Below are positions 1 to 11,160 of a stretch of DNA of 64,000 bases, one piece after another; the first letter of the stretch is position 1; each line of letters begins with the position of its first letter. The stretch covers positions 25,899,547-25,963,546 of the forward strand of contig CM046873.1 in NCBI GenBank assembly GCA_025617745.1, given 5' to 3'. This stretch comes from Heliocidaris erythrogramma (lineage: Eukaryota; Echinodermata; Echinoidea; Camarodonta; Echinometridae). Below the pieces are notes generated by a model. It saw only the letters and a list, made by a program, of their open reading frames with translations. It was not told the origin of the DNA and ran no database searches. A program made the translations under genes and the position numbers.

Positions 1-293
1 ACAACATTACTTAGAATCCTAATGAAAAACAAATAATTGAGAAGAATGATTCCTATACTACCTTTACTGAATACCTTGACCATGTTCATGAATAACGATC
101 TAACCTATCTGGCAGGGTCCATTGACTTACCATAAATAAGGAAATTGAGAAAACTTTATATATTCAAAATTAACACGAATCATTAATTCAGGGGTGTTCA
201 CATGAATTAATTTTACTGTATAATACGCTCTGTGTCTTCAACTGATATTACATTATCTGCTTAATTTTTTTCCTATTCGTGTGTTACGTTTAG

Positions 294-350
294 AAATTCC
301 AACAGCTGAAACTCCCGAGACAACGTCGTCATCCCTTCAAAATATATCAG
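294..350 (+). CDS. Gene 1 cassette exon A (57 nt)
   Basis: Acceptor TTTAG, donor CAG|GTACCT, phase 1-1. Codes for IPTAETPETTSSSLQNIS with split codons at both ends. It is rich in Thr, Ser and Pro with one N-I-S sequon, like an O- and N-glycosylated linker. Confidence 0.75.
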
Positions 351-3300
351 GTACCTTACGTCAACTGCATTGCTTAATGAACATCGCATGCAATAGAGAT
401 TACTTCAAATTCCATACAACAACAACTGAAAGTATACGAATGCTTTGAAAGAGCAATATTCTATTCTATTGATACCATTGGTATCATTGGTCTTCCCCTA
501 ACCCCACTTATCTCTGAGTTCAAGTCTGAGGCAAACATGAAAAATGCATGTTTTAAATTCTTCATAAAAATTAAAGAATTTGCATTGTCATACATTTTAC
601 ATATTTTGTTGGAGAATATAATTCTATTTCATATAGCTTGTCTCAGAGATGTCATTCAGGTCTTTAATGATGATATACTAATGTACTTTGTATATTCCAG
701 GAAATATGACGACTGACGCCTCAACTGTCAAGATGGACACGACAGCAAAATTGACAGGTGAATCTTACCACTTCTATCTTTTTCAGCTACAACTCGTCTT
801 TTTTTTTTTTTTGCATTGATTAGCAAATTCTAAGGAATAAAGAGATTTAAATCTAGTTTTTGTCACATTTCAAATGAGTAAGTATCAACGCAAATATTTT
901 TTCTTTGAAGTACAATGTAAATGATTGGACGTAGAATGAATTCAAAGTGATTTTTCTTTTATAAAAGGTAATAGAATAGACTGCCCAAATTCGTAAAATG
1001 TCTATGATTGATCCATCTAAACATTTTTCGGGAACATTCGATATTCAGAATTTGTGTGTATTACTGTTTATTAGTGCGATATAATTATGTGTATTATATT
1101 TTGTATAATACGATGTGTTTCTTCAATATAGATATTGGATCATTCTATCTACTTTATTTATTTTATTCTTTATGAAGTGTAATACCGTCTATCCATTAAT
1201 ATCTTTCATATTTGTTCATTCTGTCTAGAAAGTCCAACAACTGAAGCCCCCCTGCCAGTGTCGGTACCCCTTCAAAATGTATCAGGTACCTGGTTACGTT
1301 ATTACTTAATGACATGAGCATCCTAAGATACGGAATCATAAAAAAATAACCTTTTGCAATAAGATTTTACTCGAATTTCTTAGAAATAACATTTAAATTC
1401 ATAACATTTTTACATTTTAACATAACATTTAAATTTGTAAAGTAAATACTTCATAAAAATTACAGAATTTGCATTGTCATACATTTTAGATATTTTGTTG
1501 GAGAATATAATTCTATTTCATATAGCTTGTCTCAGAGATGTCATTTAGGTCCTTAATGATGATATACTAATGTACATTGTATATTCCAGGAAATATGACG
1601 ACTGACGCCTCAACTGTCAAGATGGACACGACAGCAAAATTGACAGGTGAATCTTACCACTTCTATCTTTTTTCAGCTACAACTCGTCTTTTTTTTTTTG
1701 CATTGATTAGCAAATTCTAAGGAATAAAGAGATTTAAATCTAGTTTTTTTCACATTTCAAATGAGTAAGTATCAACGCAAATATTTTTTCTTTGAAGTAA
1801 AATGTAAATGATTGGACGTAGAATGAATTCAAAGTGATTTTTCTTTTATAAAAGGTAATAGAATAGACTGCCCAAATTCGTAAAATGTCTATCATTGATC
1901 CATCTAAATATTTTTGGGGAACATTCGATATTCAGAATTTGTGTGTATTACTGTTTATTAGTGCGATATAATTATGTGTATTATTTTGTATAATACGATG
2001 TGTTTCTTCAATATAGGTATTGGATCATTCTATCTACTTTATTTGTTTTATTCTTTATGAAGTGTAATACCGTCTATCCATTATTTCTTTCATACTTGTT
2101 CATTCTGTCTAGAAAGTCCAACAACTGAAGCCCCCCTGCCAGTGTCGGTACCCCTTCAAAATGTATCAGGTACCTGATTACGTTATTACTTAATGACATG
2201 AGCATCCTAAGATACGGAATTATAAAAAAATAAACTTTTTGCAATAAGATTTTACTCGAATTTTTTAGAAATAACATTTAAATTCATCTATAATATGTTT
2301 TTAGTCATTTCCTCACACAACATTTTAATGTAATGTACAGTTTTGATTATTCATTGTTTTGTTCTAGTTCGTTTTTTTTTCACTCTGTTTGCTTGTTGTT
2401 TTTTTCTCTCTCTGGCGACTGTTGTTGTCGTTTTGGTTGTTTTTGTTTTTTAAACTAATTCTCTCTATTTTACTAATTTCACCAACAGATTGTATGTCAA
2501 GCCCCTGCGAGAATGGAGGAACTTGTACGGAGACTCCCACAGGATACCGATGTTATAACTGTACTACAGGATTCTACGGTTTAACATGTTGTACGTGCTG
2601 AATTCTGGTAGTAATTAAAGTAGGAATGGTCTGGTTTTCTTACCTTTACAATGCTTTGGCGGTGGACAATTATTATCTGCAAATCATGATATTGCAATCG
2701 GAAATATCTTTTCAATTTGTATCATTTTATTTTATTACGTGTATATACACATATAAGCTTATCTAACAATATCACTGTCAGAATTCCTACCATTGGTTGC
2801 GATGCACACATTGTTTTGTTTTGTTTTGTTTTTTGTATTTTTTTTTTCAAATCGATACTGTTATGATATTTTTTTTAATGGTATTATGCAACAGATGTGA
2901 TATTCTAACCAAATAAATATATACCTCTCTCTCTCTCTCTCCCTTCCTCTATATGCCATTGCATCTCTGTTGATAGCATGCCCCATTCACACTCGTGATG
3001 TCGGTAATACCAGAGAGTACACCTTTCCTGGCATCAAGATTCCTGAGAACGTGACGTCATTTGACTTCGAGGTCAGTGCTAATAATGACGCGTACATCGG
3101 ACTGTCAAGAAGCAATGGGCCAGAACAATATATGTACGAAATAGGTCAGTTTGCTGTCAATGACTGGCAACATTTTCTCACAGGATAATAGATTTAAAGT
3201 ATCTGTGATATCTGCATACATTTATACTTAAGACGGTAATCATTCTGACTGAAATTTCAGTTATGTCAATTTCGAGTATCATCATAGAAGAAATGTTCCC

Positions 3301-4365
3301 TGAAAAAGGATTGCTCTTCAAAAGCCCTCATATTACAAAACAAATAGCTCAAAAGCTTGGACCGAACTTTCATGCCATGTGTGTGTAGTCCTACATACAC
3401 ATTTCTGTGTGCAGTGCGCGTGACTTTGAGTCAATTCTCAGTTTTCATTTCGCTAATTCCAAAACCTCACAATATAAATCAATTCGTATGTACTACCTAA
3501 TCAATCTTTCCTCAATGCTGCCACACAGTTTCTTTATAATATACTCGCATGACCAGAACTCAACTTCATCTTTAAGAGTTGAGTAATAATGAAATGTCTG
3601 AACATGGACAGCTGGCCATTATTCAGGTTTAATCAAATGGTAGACATTTGACGATGTATTTACCAGTATGGTCACAATAGTTCTTATCGGTGGAATATAT
3701 TTCGACAGAATGACATAGACGCTATGAGTCTGTCTGCACTGTAAAGTAGGTTAGAAAAAATTCTACCCAATGATTTTAGAGTGTGGCATTCTGTCATATG
3801 ACCAATGACAGATCTCCTTTGCAAACGGTTACATTATGTTATATCGTTGTGGCAACGACACACCTCTGACGGAGTTATCCCTTTCATTTTCATACAATAA
3901 CCCTGCCGTTTTTCTGAATTTCATTGTATCAGTAATAACTTTCAATAATTATTCTATTATTTTAGTGAGATTAATTTATTTGATTAAATCCTCTATGAAG
4001 TATCAAAAGAAACTTGATGTCATCCAATTACATGTTTTGTGAACGTCTTTGTGTTTTCCTATACAGCTATTGGTGTAAGGACGAATACTGGTGGTGGTAT
4101 TCGACGATGCGTTATTAAAAGGGATTTTTCTTGCGGCTTACTTGTTCAAATTGGAAATCCAGCCGCTATGGGGCTTTCTGGTATTCCGTTGTATGACCGT
4201 TATAACATATCCTTTGCAGACGGTCATATCAAGTTGTATCGCTATGGCGGCAGTACACCTCTGATGGAATTCAACGACCCACATCCTCTCGATATCAACT
4301 ATGTTGGAATCTGGACAGGGTACGGGTCTGAAGGGTATTGGAAATTCCCTTCCTTTTGCCAATAG
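294..4365 (+). CDS. Gene 1, 3' part: secreted cassette-EGF-FAMeT protein
   Basis: Eight exons can be read: 294-350 (A), 701-757 (B), 1229-1285 (C), 1590-1646 (B'), 2113-2169 (C'), 2489-2590 (EGF), 2977-3144 and 4067-4365 (FAMeT). All have AG acceptors and GT donors, and every internal exon is phase 1-1. Upstream exons lie outside the window. The chain is a Ser/Thr/Pro-rich stalk with an N-glycosylation sequon in each cassette, then a six-cysteine EGF module, then a complete FAMeT-like domain ending in TAG. Despite the family name there is no sign of a classical SAM-dependent methyltransferase fold; in animals this domain also occurs in extracellular proteins such as CPAMD8. Gene 1 differs from genes 2 and 3 by two extra cassettes and many replacements in the last exon. 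The domain assignment is firm; extracellular location is inferred. Confidence 0.78.
701..757 (+). CDS. Gene 1 cassette exon B (57 nt)
   Basis: Acceptor TTCCAG, donor ACAG|GTGAAT, phase 1-1. Codes for GNMTTDASTVKMDTTAKLT with an N-M-T sequon. Genes 2 and 3 have Pro for one Thr in the D-T-T-A stretch. Confidence 0.73.
1229..1285 (+). CDS. Gene 1 cassette exon C (57 nt)
   Basis: Acceptor TCTAG, donor CAG|GTACCT, phase 1-1. Codes for ESPTTEAPLPVSVPLQNVS. It shares the L-Q-N-(I/V)-S ending and the P-T-x-E core with cassette A, so A and C look like old duplicates. Confidence 0.74.
1590..1646 (+). CDS. Gene 1 cassette exon B' (second copy of B)
   Basis: Same coding sequence as the B exon at 701-757, including splice sites, 889 nt downstream. 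Found only in unit 1. Confidence 0.72.
2113..2169 (+). CDS. Gene 1 cassette exon C' (second copy of C)
   Basis: Same coding sequence as the C exon at 1229-1285, 884 nt downstream, with intact splice sites (donor GTACCT). Found only in unit 1. Confidence 0.72.
2489..2590 (+). CDS. Gene 1 EGF-like module 2 exon
   Basis: 102 nt, phase 1-1, acceptor AACAG, donor GTACGT. Six cysteines with EGF spacing: D-C-x4-C-x5-C-x8-C-x2-C-x8-C, and the motifs ENGGTC and GFYG. No calcium-binding DxNEC motif. The Met after D-C is Thr in genes 2 and 3. Read without splicing it meets TGA three codons later. Confidence 0.85.
2977..3144 (+). CDS. Gene 1 FAMeT domain, first exon
   Basis: 168 nt, phase 1-1, preceded by a (CT)n tract that serves as polypyrimidine tract. 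Codes for the N-terminal half of the Methyltransf_FA-like domain: R-E-Y-T-F-P, then N-V-T-S-F-D-F-E-V-S-A-N-N-D-A-Y-I-G-L-S and the closing Y-E-I, all typical of the family. The donor is GTCAGT, weaker than the GTGAGT of units 2 and 3. Confidence 0.82.
3655..3885 (+). pseudogene. Decayed second copy of FAMeT exon 2 inside the intron (unit 1)
   Basis: The stretch 3783-3880 aligns with the central part of the last exon (about 4180-4275): the shared words ATATGACC, ATCTCCTTTGCA, the GG(T/C)-TA-CAT-AT block, TTATATCG, TGGC, ACACCTCTGA occur in the same order. In the matching frame there is a TGA just before Q-I-S-F-A. An upstream ATCGGTGGAAT near 3687 may be the start of the same relic. No usable splice sites. 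Confidence 0.6.
4067..4365 (+). CDS. Gene 1 FAMeT domain, last exon with stop
   Basis: 299 nt from acceptor ATACAG to TAG. Codes for the C-terminal half of the domain: G-G-G-I-R-R, then GLLV, SGIPLYD, HIKLYRYGG, DPHPLDINYVGIWTG and G-Y-W-K-F-P-S-F. The family's I-G-G-W at the exon start is I-G-V-R here, and the penultimate residue is Cys rather than Gly. A good donor (CTCTGTGAGT) follows the stop, so reading on would require skipping the TAG. Confidence 0.85.
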
Positions 4366-4857
4366 CTCTTTGGCTGCCTTGCAAAATACCCTCTGTGAGT
4401 TTAGTGTACAGTTTCCAAATAACACGATAAGATTTAAATGATTTATGGACTTCTTATTATGTGACTCCTTCACAGAATCATACGAACTTTACACGAAATG
4501 TTGCAGACAATATATTAGTCGGATGTACTTTGAAAAACTGCGTTAAAAGGAAAGTAAGATTGGGATATCTTGGTTAGAATTAGATTAATATATTTGCATT
4601 GCTGTGGTATCAATATAGTCTATGAGTATTCTCATCATGCCGTTGTCACCTCCTTCCTATAGATGACTGAAAAAAAGAAGATAGAAAGAAATTTAATTGA
4701 ATATTATTTGTTTGCATTTTGGCAACGACGATATCGAATTCTACAGTTTAAAAAAATGATATCACTCATCATGTGCTACAAAATTTGCTTGGTATTAATT
4801 AAGATTTTCTTTTGTTTAAACATTTTCTATTTCATAGCTGTGAATGACGATTATAAT

Positions 4858-6353
4858 AGTTATGTTCACATGTAGTACATAGCATCGATGCTATGTAAGT
4901 TTCAAAAATATTTCCAGTACGTTCAGACAGGCCGTGATCGACTTGCTTCTATCACCCACTCGTGACTATTCATCGCTCACCCGCTGTCAAAACAATAATT
5001 ACTGCGCCACACAGAGTGACCCGGGTATAATTGGTATGCATGGTCAAACGCGCGGAAGTTTTTGTACAGGGGTCATATGATGCGAAGCTTTTGTTTTGAA
5101 TAATATTTTATTTTTCTTCATAAATCAACATAATAACACAATAACAATTCATTTGTAATATCGATAATACAATCAAGTAGCAAATGCATGTGTTATAATT
5201 TTAAATAAACATTGTACATGTCAAAATTGACTGAACTCCAATCTTGTGCCAAAATAAAACACATGCATGCACACTATATTCTCTGGTAAGCACATGTAAA
5301 TCAATATCTAAAGACCACATCATACTTTAGTTAAGGTCTGATTCTGAAAGAGTAGATTCTCAGCTTTAAAATGATATATAACTCATTGGATGTTCATAAC
5401 TCAATGTCCAAAGAGAAGAATGCACAGTCCCTCATAATGTTACTTCTTAATAAGGGTTTAAAGGTTGCAGTCTATTGAAGCACTCTGACTTGCAAAGTGT
5501 TGTGCTAAGGTGACAAATGGAGGATTAGAACTCAATGAAAATTTCTATGAAGGGATTATCAGATTGTCCTAAAACTTGGCATACTACCTAGACATATCCT
5601 GTTTATCATAGTGCACAAGTATCAATACAAAAACTTACGCCAGGAGATTTATGGGAGAATAAAATGAGACAAGTATTCAGGGTCGTGAAAAAGAAAAGTA
5701 ATACAGCAAAATGCAGAGAAGACATACATAAGTCTGATAAAAAGCTGTCAAAAATACCACTTCTAGATTATTTGGTGCCTCCACATTTTAGATTACTTAG
5801 AAAAAAAGTATACTCATTCAAGAAATACCCAAAACTAAAATTTGACCATGCATGCAAACCAAAACACATTGATTGAGCTCTAACTGAAAATCACACAGTG
5901 CGACTTTTGGGTGGTTTTGTGGTGCCTGGTCATAATATATAAAAAAGAAAAAGATAAAAAGAAGGAACCCCCCCCCCCCCCCAAAAAAAAAAAAAAAAAA
6001 AAAAAAAACAAGCAAACAACAAAACGCCCTTCCTTACCACACAGTATACACATTAGCCTACGTACCCCTACGTAACAGACAGAATTACAATGCAGCGAGT
6101 GAAGATAGCAGCGATTGCGCTCACATTACAAATAGTCACAAGCGCGGTGGGTGATCTACCGGAAAGCGTCGATGCTATGTCGCTGGATCCTGAGATTTAC
6201 TCCTGCTAAACTCGCTGCAAGAATAGTTTGGAAACTCGCTTCTATCTCGTGACTATCTGCGTTCAGACAGCGTTTGGTCTCGACACTATCTTCACCAAAA
6301 TAGCATCGACACCTCGATAGCATCGATGCTATCGCTCTACGTGTGAACGTACC
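4858..6353. mobile_element. Non-autonomous DNA transposon, about 1.5 kb, unit 1 only
   Basis: Ends are inverted: the left starts AGTTATGTTCACATGTAG, and the reverse complement of the right reads AGGTACGTTCACACGTAG, each followed by the palindrome AGCATCGATGCT. The flanks carry TAAT on both sides (4854-4857, 6354-6357), and units 2 and 3 show the uninterrupted site at 23774 and the equivalent in unit 3. It contains a C-run plus A-run at 5968-6008 and no transposase-like frame. Target duplication of 3-4 bases would fit PIF/Harbinger or a related family; the family is not certain. Confidence 0.75.
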
Positions 6354-8488
6354 TAATTGTTGTTTGACTTTTAGTATACAAGATGAAAGAAATATCAACC
6401 TAGATCAATATACGAATTGTAAATACATGTAACAAATATTCGGAATGTAGAATATTTTTTACTTTGTTAATAATTCTTTAATTTGTTTATATAAAAGTAA
6501 GATATCTATCATTGGAAACGGAAATGTTGGAGTAACAAAATTTATCAGCGGAGTTAGAAAGCAATTTATATGATCTTGCTGCCATTACTATTGTTTGGGA
6601 ATGCTGGTAGTTTTACTTTGGAATATATGAACAATACAGAGTAGTAAAGCGTTAGTGTAAATTAAAGAAACGGTCGTTTATTGCATGTTTTTATATCGTC
6701 ATTTAAATAATGACATCAGATTTGAAATTTAAAATCTATGATTAATATATAACAACATTTAGATGTTATAAATTCCTGAAACATGTTGTAAATTTCCACT
6801 TCATTTTATCATTTAGATTCATTTATATCTTTCTATTTTCATGGGGATGTTGTTTTGAAATGGTATGTTTAATTTCAAGTTTGAATAATAGTTTTTTCGG
6901 GGGTCAAATGTTCCGAGTTTTAAATCATCTTCTTTGTAATAATCACTATTTGGTATGTATGTAAAAAGAAATAAAGCCGCCTTTACTTCAATATTCAAAA
7001 ATTATTTGTAAATGTATAATGAAAGCTTCCAGGATCCTGTGAAAGGTAGTTTTGTGACTGAGAATGATACCCTGATAAATCAACGTTTGTTCCGTCACTC
7101 TTTCCCCTTTCATATCTTACTTCACCCTTGTGAGTACATTGGACGCTATTTTTTTTTTCTAGGGGGGATACTGTGAGGAGAAAGGAAAAACGGAGAAGAC
7201 AGAGAAAAAGAGGCGGTTGATATCATGGTGGCCATCCATCTATCCATGGTGTATGGATGGCTCTGTGTCACAGCGCCCTCGTGGTCTTTCCGAAGCCTAC
7301 GCAAAACCTACTAATGGGCTCACATACGTAATTCACGGCCCCTTTCACTTACGTGTTATAACGAAGGTTGTCTAAACATTATATTTTGAACATCGCTCGG
7401 TATAAATCATTTAAATTCACAGGATATAGAGACAAAATATAAAAATTCCCCAAATGAAGTACCTGAAAAAAAAATATTTAGGCTTAAACAAGGCTAGCCG
7501 AAATTTCCGCCCATTCGCACATAGAAACAGTGGAAGTGCACTAGTGATAAAATAAATTCTTTAAAAAAAATAAAAGGCTAGCCAACTTCAGCTAAGGTGT
7601 GAAATTGGAAAGAGTATGTCTATCAAACACCATTTACGCTGTTTAAATTTACTGAGGACAATTAACTGGCGCGAATAATCTGAAGAGATTGAAGAGCGCC
7701 AACATACCAAGAACCAACCAACCAATAATCAATAACGTGAAGAAATAAATTTACCCCGAGAGATTATCTTCTTGTTTATGGAGTATAATCAACCAAGATT
7801 TTCCTTATGATAATCATCTTTGTTTACCCTTGCTGGCTAAATATTGTCTTTGGGGGGGGGGTTAATATTTTGAATGCAGTTGCAATGTATAAAGAAATTC
7901 AATCTTGGAACGTTTTATTGGTCAGAAAACACATAATAATATACAAAATATGCGTTATAATTGTTTCCAGAAAATAAGCAATCATATACTGTTTGACACA
8001 TTTAGATTGTACCATTAAAAAAGTTTCCTTCCTGCACACCCCTGCAGCACCGAAGAGACCACCATCAGACCGACAATAAACCGAAAGAAAGCGAGGAGAG
8101 AGAGAGAGAGAAATAATATCACCCCTATAACAGCAGTGATTCCATCCGTCCCCGGTCGGTCTGGAAACGGCCCGGCGGCACCGCCGGGGTATATTAACAC
8201 AATGTATAAATGTATAAAACTATTCCTTTTCTGATTACAATTCTTTATGTATTCAGTTTTTTAATCCTATAAATCTAAATGCAGATTAGCGTCTAAATAA
8301 ATAATTTACACATTTTCAGTTTACCACTAATAAAAATGGTGTATGCAGATGTATATCATCTGATTATAATGTTTTACGAGTTGTAACACTGTATTTTGTT
8401 TCTGTTAAAAAACGATATACATGTAATACATTGTGAATACTGCCTATTCACGTTATGAATTCAGGTTAAAAAAATCATCAACAGCAAG
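6354..8488. other. Intergenic, no gene seen (unit 1)
   Basis: Holds the candidate polyadenylation signal, an A/T-rich stretch shared by all units, a GA microsatellite near 8090-8113 and a GC-rich patch (GGCGGCACCGCCGGGG) at about 8173-8188. The counterparts are 23786-25880 and 46009-48075. No frame in it looks like a protein once the microsatellite translation is discounted. Confidence 0.5.
6970..6975 (+). promoter_or_regulatory. Candidate polyadenylation signal, gene 1
   Basis: AATAAA in a context conserved in units 2 and 3. It sits 2.6 kb after the stop only because of the 1.5-kb element at 4858-6353; in units 2 and 3 it is about 1.1 kb after the stop. Another AATAAA lies inside the inserted element near 5246. 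Confidence 0.3.
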
Positions 8489-8841
8489 CAGGAGCGGATC
8501 AAGCTTTTTTCCAAGGGGGGGGGGGGTTGACCCGCGTAGCGGCGAGCCGATTTTTTTGTAGCTATTTTGAATGATTTTTGATGTTTTCCTGGCATCTACT
8601 AACGCAATGGAGACCATAAAAAGCAGTCCATGATAAGGTTTTTTTTAATGATGGCAGCCCGGGGGGGGGGGGGGGGGTTTAACCCCTAACCCCCCCCCCC
8701 CCCTCCCCCCCCCCCCCCCCCTGTAGAATTTGTAGCATTTTATTGACTCTTTGACCCCATCTCGGGGTATGAGAGTACAAACATAAGAGTATAAATGACA
8801 ATGCATGACTTTTGAATACAATTATTTTAGATCCGCCACTG
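8489..8841. mobile_element. G-rich CAG-GGCGGATC element, complete copy (unit 1)
   Basis: Starts CAGGAGCGGATC and ends GATCCGCCACTG, the same inverted termini as the hAT-type element at 12352. The middle has long G and C runs (8661-8720). Near the right end (8740-8790) is the reverse complement of the tail seen at 13690-13735 (ATACCCCGAGA motif). Flanks share only GCAAG, so a clean target duplication is not visible. Units 2 and 3 keep the left end and lack the right. Confidence 0.6.
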
Positions 8842-9559
8842 GCAAGGTGTGATGCATTTGTGTTCTTTGAGACAAAAACTTAATCTACATATAATATGCA
8901 TATCTCTTTTGCAGCTTGTGATATTTCACAATCGCTTCATTTCCGTTTCATTACATTATCAGCTGTAACGTAATAATAATTAGGTAATAATAATTATTTT
9001 TTATAGCGCAACTACTAAAATGGTGTAATATGTCTAATGGTGCCTCTATTTTTGGAGAAGGTGCCAATGAGTAGGTGCTGTCAAAGGAAATTCTAAAATG
9101 TTGCTGGTGAAATTTCTTAAAAGGAATAAGCCCATCACACTACGGTCCAAACACTGCGATTTTAAAATTTGTGATGTTATGCCCCGTTCTCACTAACGAT
9201 ACCGACAGGGCGACATCAGACCGATACCACAGCGAACAAAAATGATATTACCACGAAAAGCAAAGAATGGGTCGGTTTGGAATCTGTGAGGGTCGGTTGG
9301 GTGGTTCGAAACTATACCAATGATACCAACTACACCAACTACACCAAACTCACCCAATCATAGGACAAGTGCTGCAGAAACCTCATGTATAATGTGTTAT
9401 ATATTTTCACATTTCCACTAATGTTTATGTCCCCTTGGTGCCTCATGAAGGTTTCTTATTGAAGGATGTCGGCTCATCCGACTGCCTAAGCAAGGTGCAC
9501 AAGGGAAAAATGCGAGAAATTATACTACTCGCCAAACTTACATTTATTATAATCCTTGC

Positions 9560-9730
9560 CATCAATTTTTCGAAGCAGTATACTGATGTGTGCAAATAAC
9601 TTCACTCAATTTTACAAATTGCAAAAGTACTTGTGCGCGATGATTCATGAAGCCAAAACGGAGTGCCATAAAAATGGTGATTGTTTTTCAATCATTTTGC
9701 CTCAGTCTGTTATCATTTACATTTCACGAA
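9560..9730 (+). other. Cys-rich open stretch of unknown meaning (unit 1)
   Basis: An open frame beginning S-I-L-M-C-A-N-N-F and containing H-E-A-K-T-E-C-H-K-N is kept open in units 2 and 3 (26846-27000 and about 49060-49205) although the DNA differs at many sites. It runs into a C-run. I see no convincing splice sites and do not recognise a domain. Confidence 0.2.
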
Positions 9731-9827
9731 AACAATCCCCCCCCCCCCCCCCCCCCCCCCCAACGCCCCCATTTGAATTGTTAAGAAGAAAATTGTTGGG
9801 ATGTACTTTTCAGAATATTTTATTTTC

Positions 9828-10160
9828 TCATAGCCTTTTCTCGTTTGTGCATAATTACCAAAAGAATCATCTTAATGAGTGTAATATTAAGCAGGAAAAT
9901 ACACGTTCAATGCCATTAGTAAAAGACTAATAGTCTATAATCTATAACTGGAGGTCATGCTATATGTTGAAGAATGCCGGTAGAAACACTCATTAGAATA
10001 GTTTTTACTCATAGCCTTTGTTCGTTTGTGAATAATTTTCAAATGAATTATCTGAACGAGTGTAATGAGCAGGAAAGGACACTGTCATTAGTGAAAGACT
10101 GATTCGCTATTAAAGGTCATGCTCTAGAATGGTGGTAGAAATTCACGGTGAAATAAAAAT
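9828..10160. repeat. Degenerate tandem duplication (about 180 bp), unit 1 only
   Basis: The words TCATAGCCTTT, CGTTTGTG, ATAATT, GAGTGTAAT, AGCAGGAAA, CATTAGT(G/A)AAAGACT, GGTCATGCT and GGTAGAAA recur in the same order in 9828-10008 and 10009-10160. Units 2 and 3 have none of this between the C-run and the following shared sequence. Confidence 0.7.
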
Positions 10161-10627
10161 GTCTAGAGGCTATTCTGAAAAGTTATTTTATAGAAAATAC
10201 AAATGGTTGTGTATTTAAAGATTTTAGAACCATCGAATTCATAACTAAAGTCACATTTCAAGAGAATCTCTCCCTCAAGGCATCCTTATCATCATGATTT
10301 TCTACATGGTTTTGAAAAAAATATAAAAACTGCTTTTGAAATCATTCTGTTGTCTGTAATCCTTTTTGTTCTTTTCATGTTTGTGGGGTTGTTTGGAAAG
10401 AGAGGAAGAAACTTTTTTAAGAAAGAGGGAGAGATGGCCAGGGAGGGCGAGGAAAAGAGTACTTTTAATTTAAAAAGAGGAAGTAATTTATACCAGACGG
10501 ATTGAAGAAAAGGAAGTCAGACATGAAGATCCGTGAAAATGAGAGTGAGGGAGAGAGAGATAGAGAGAGAAAGAGAGAAGATATAAACACCGAAAGGTTG
10601 GGAGGTACCTGTGATCACAATGGAGAT

Positions 10628-11160
10628 TGTATTTCCATTTGATAACAATGGAAAGCGCCACTGATATTACTTCTGTAACAAAAAAAAATGTCACCTTTCT
10701 ATCAGCTTTGTTCTTAAAAGAAACTTTAGTTTAAAAAACAAATCATTTTGATTGAAGGTACCATTTTAATACAAAACATGCCCTTTACTTAACCCCAACT
10801 TCGACAAAACATTTACCATCCTTTATTGTATGATGATGGCATTATCCTTGCCCTCATTGAAAGAAATATATGACAACAGTCTTCTCACAGTGTTTCAAAA
10901 AACCATGTTATTTATATCATGTTCGCATGTGATCCTAACGTTTTCACGGTTTTACCCAAATCCGGCACAACTGAGTTTTTACACGTCATCTTCAAAATGC
11001 TGCTGCTCGGTAAAGCATGTACGGATGGATACCGTCGAGGTATCATTGAAAAGCATAATACATCTAGTTTATGGAAAATAGATAATTATTGTCATGGAGC
11101 ACATAGTGTAGTCACAATAACCCTTTGTTTTAGGGTTTCTTATTTTTCTGGGACGCACTG
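10628..11160. mobile_element. Right half of the long inverted-repeat Tc1/mariner-type element (unit 1 remnant)
   Basis: Corresponds to about 29221-29732 in unit 2, ending in CTGGGACGCACTG followed by TA. The left half, including the other terminus, is missing, so this copy is a deletion derivative. Confidence 0.75.

Larger units (their letters stand above)
561..2287. repeat. 889-bp tandem duplication carrying the B-C exon pair
   Basis: Copy 1 runs from about 561 to 1449 and copy 2 from about 1450 to 2287. Both include flanking intron, exon B, the B-C intron and exon C. They differ by small indels in T-runs and scattered substitutions, so the duplication is recent. Units 2 and 3 have one copy. 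It is what gives gene 1 five cassettes instead of three. Confidence 0.9.

Noticed and set aside
7270-7300. GCGCCCTCGTGGTC resembling an insulator (CTCF) core
   Set aside because: The central G-run of the motif is too short on the relevant strand; a single weak match in intergenic repeat-rich DNA is not enough.
8015-8200. Minus-strand open frame with a hydrophobic, transmembrane-like segment (also at 25348 and 47543)
   Set aside because: The hydrophobic part is the translation of a GA/CT microsatellite. The frame after it changes between units as the repeat length changes, so it is not under coding constraint.
9727-9765. Proline-rich and glycine-rich frames over C or G runs (also near 12390, 17741, 27010, 36268, 58484)
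   Set aside because: They are translations of homopolymer runs that vary in length between units; no coding conservation.
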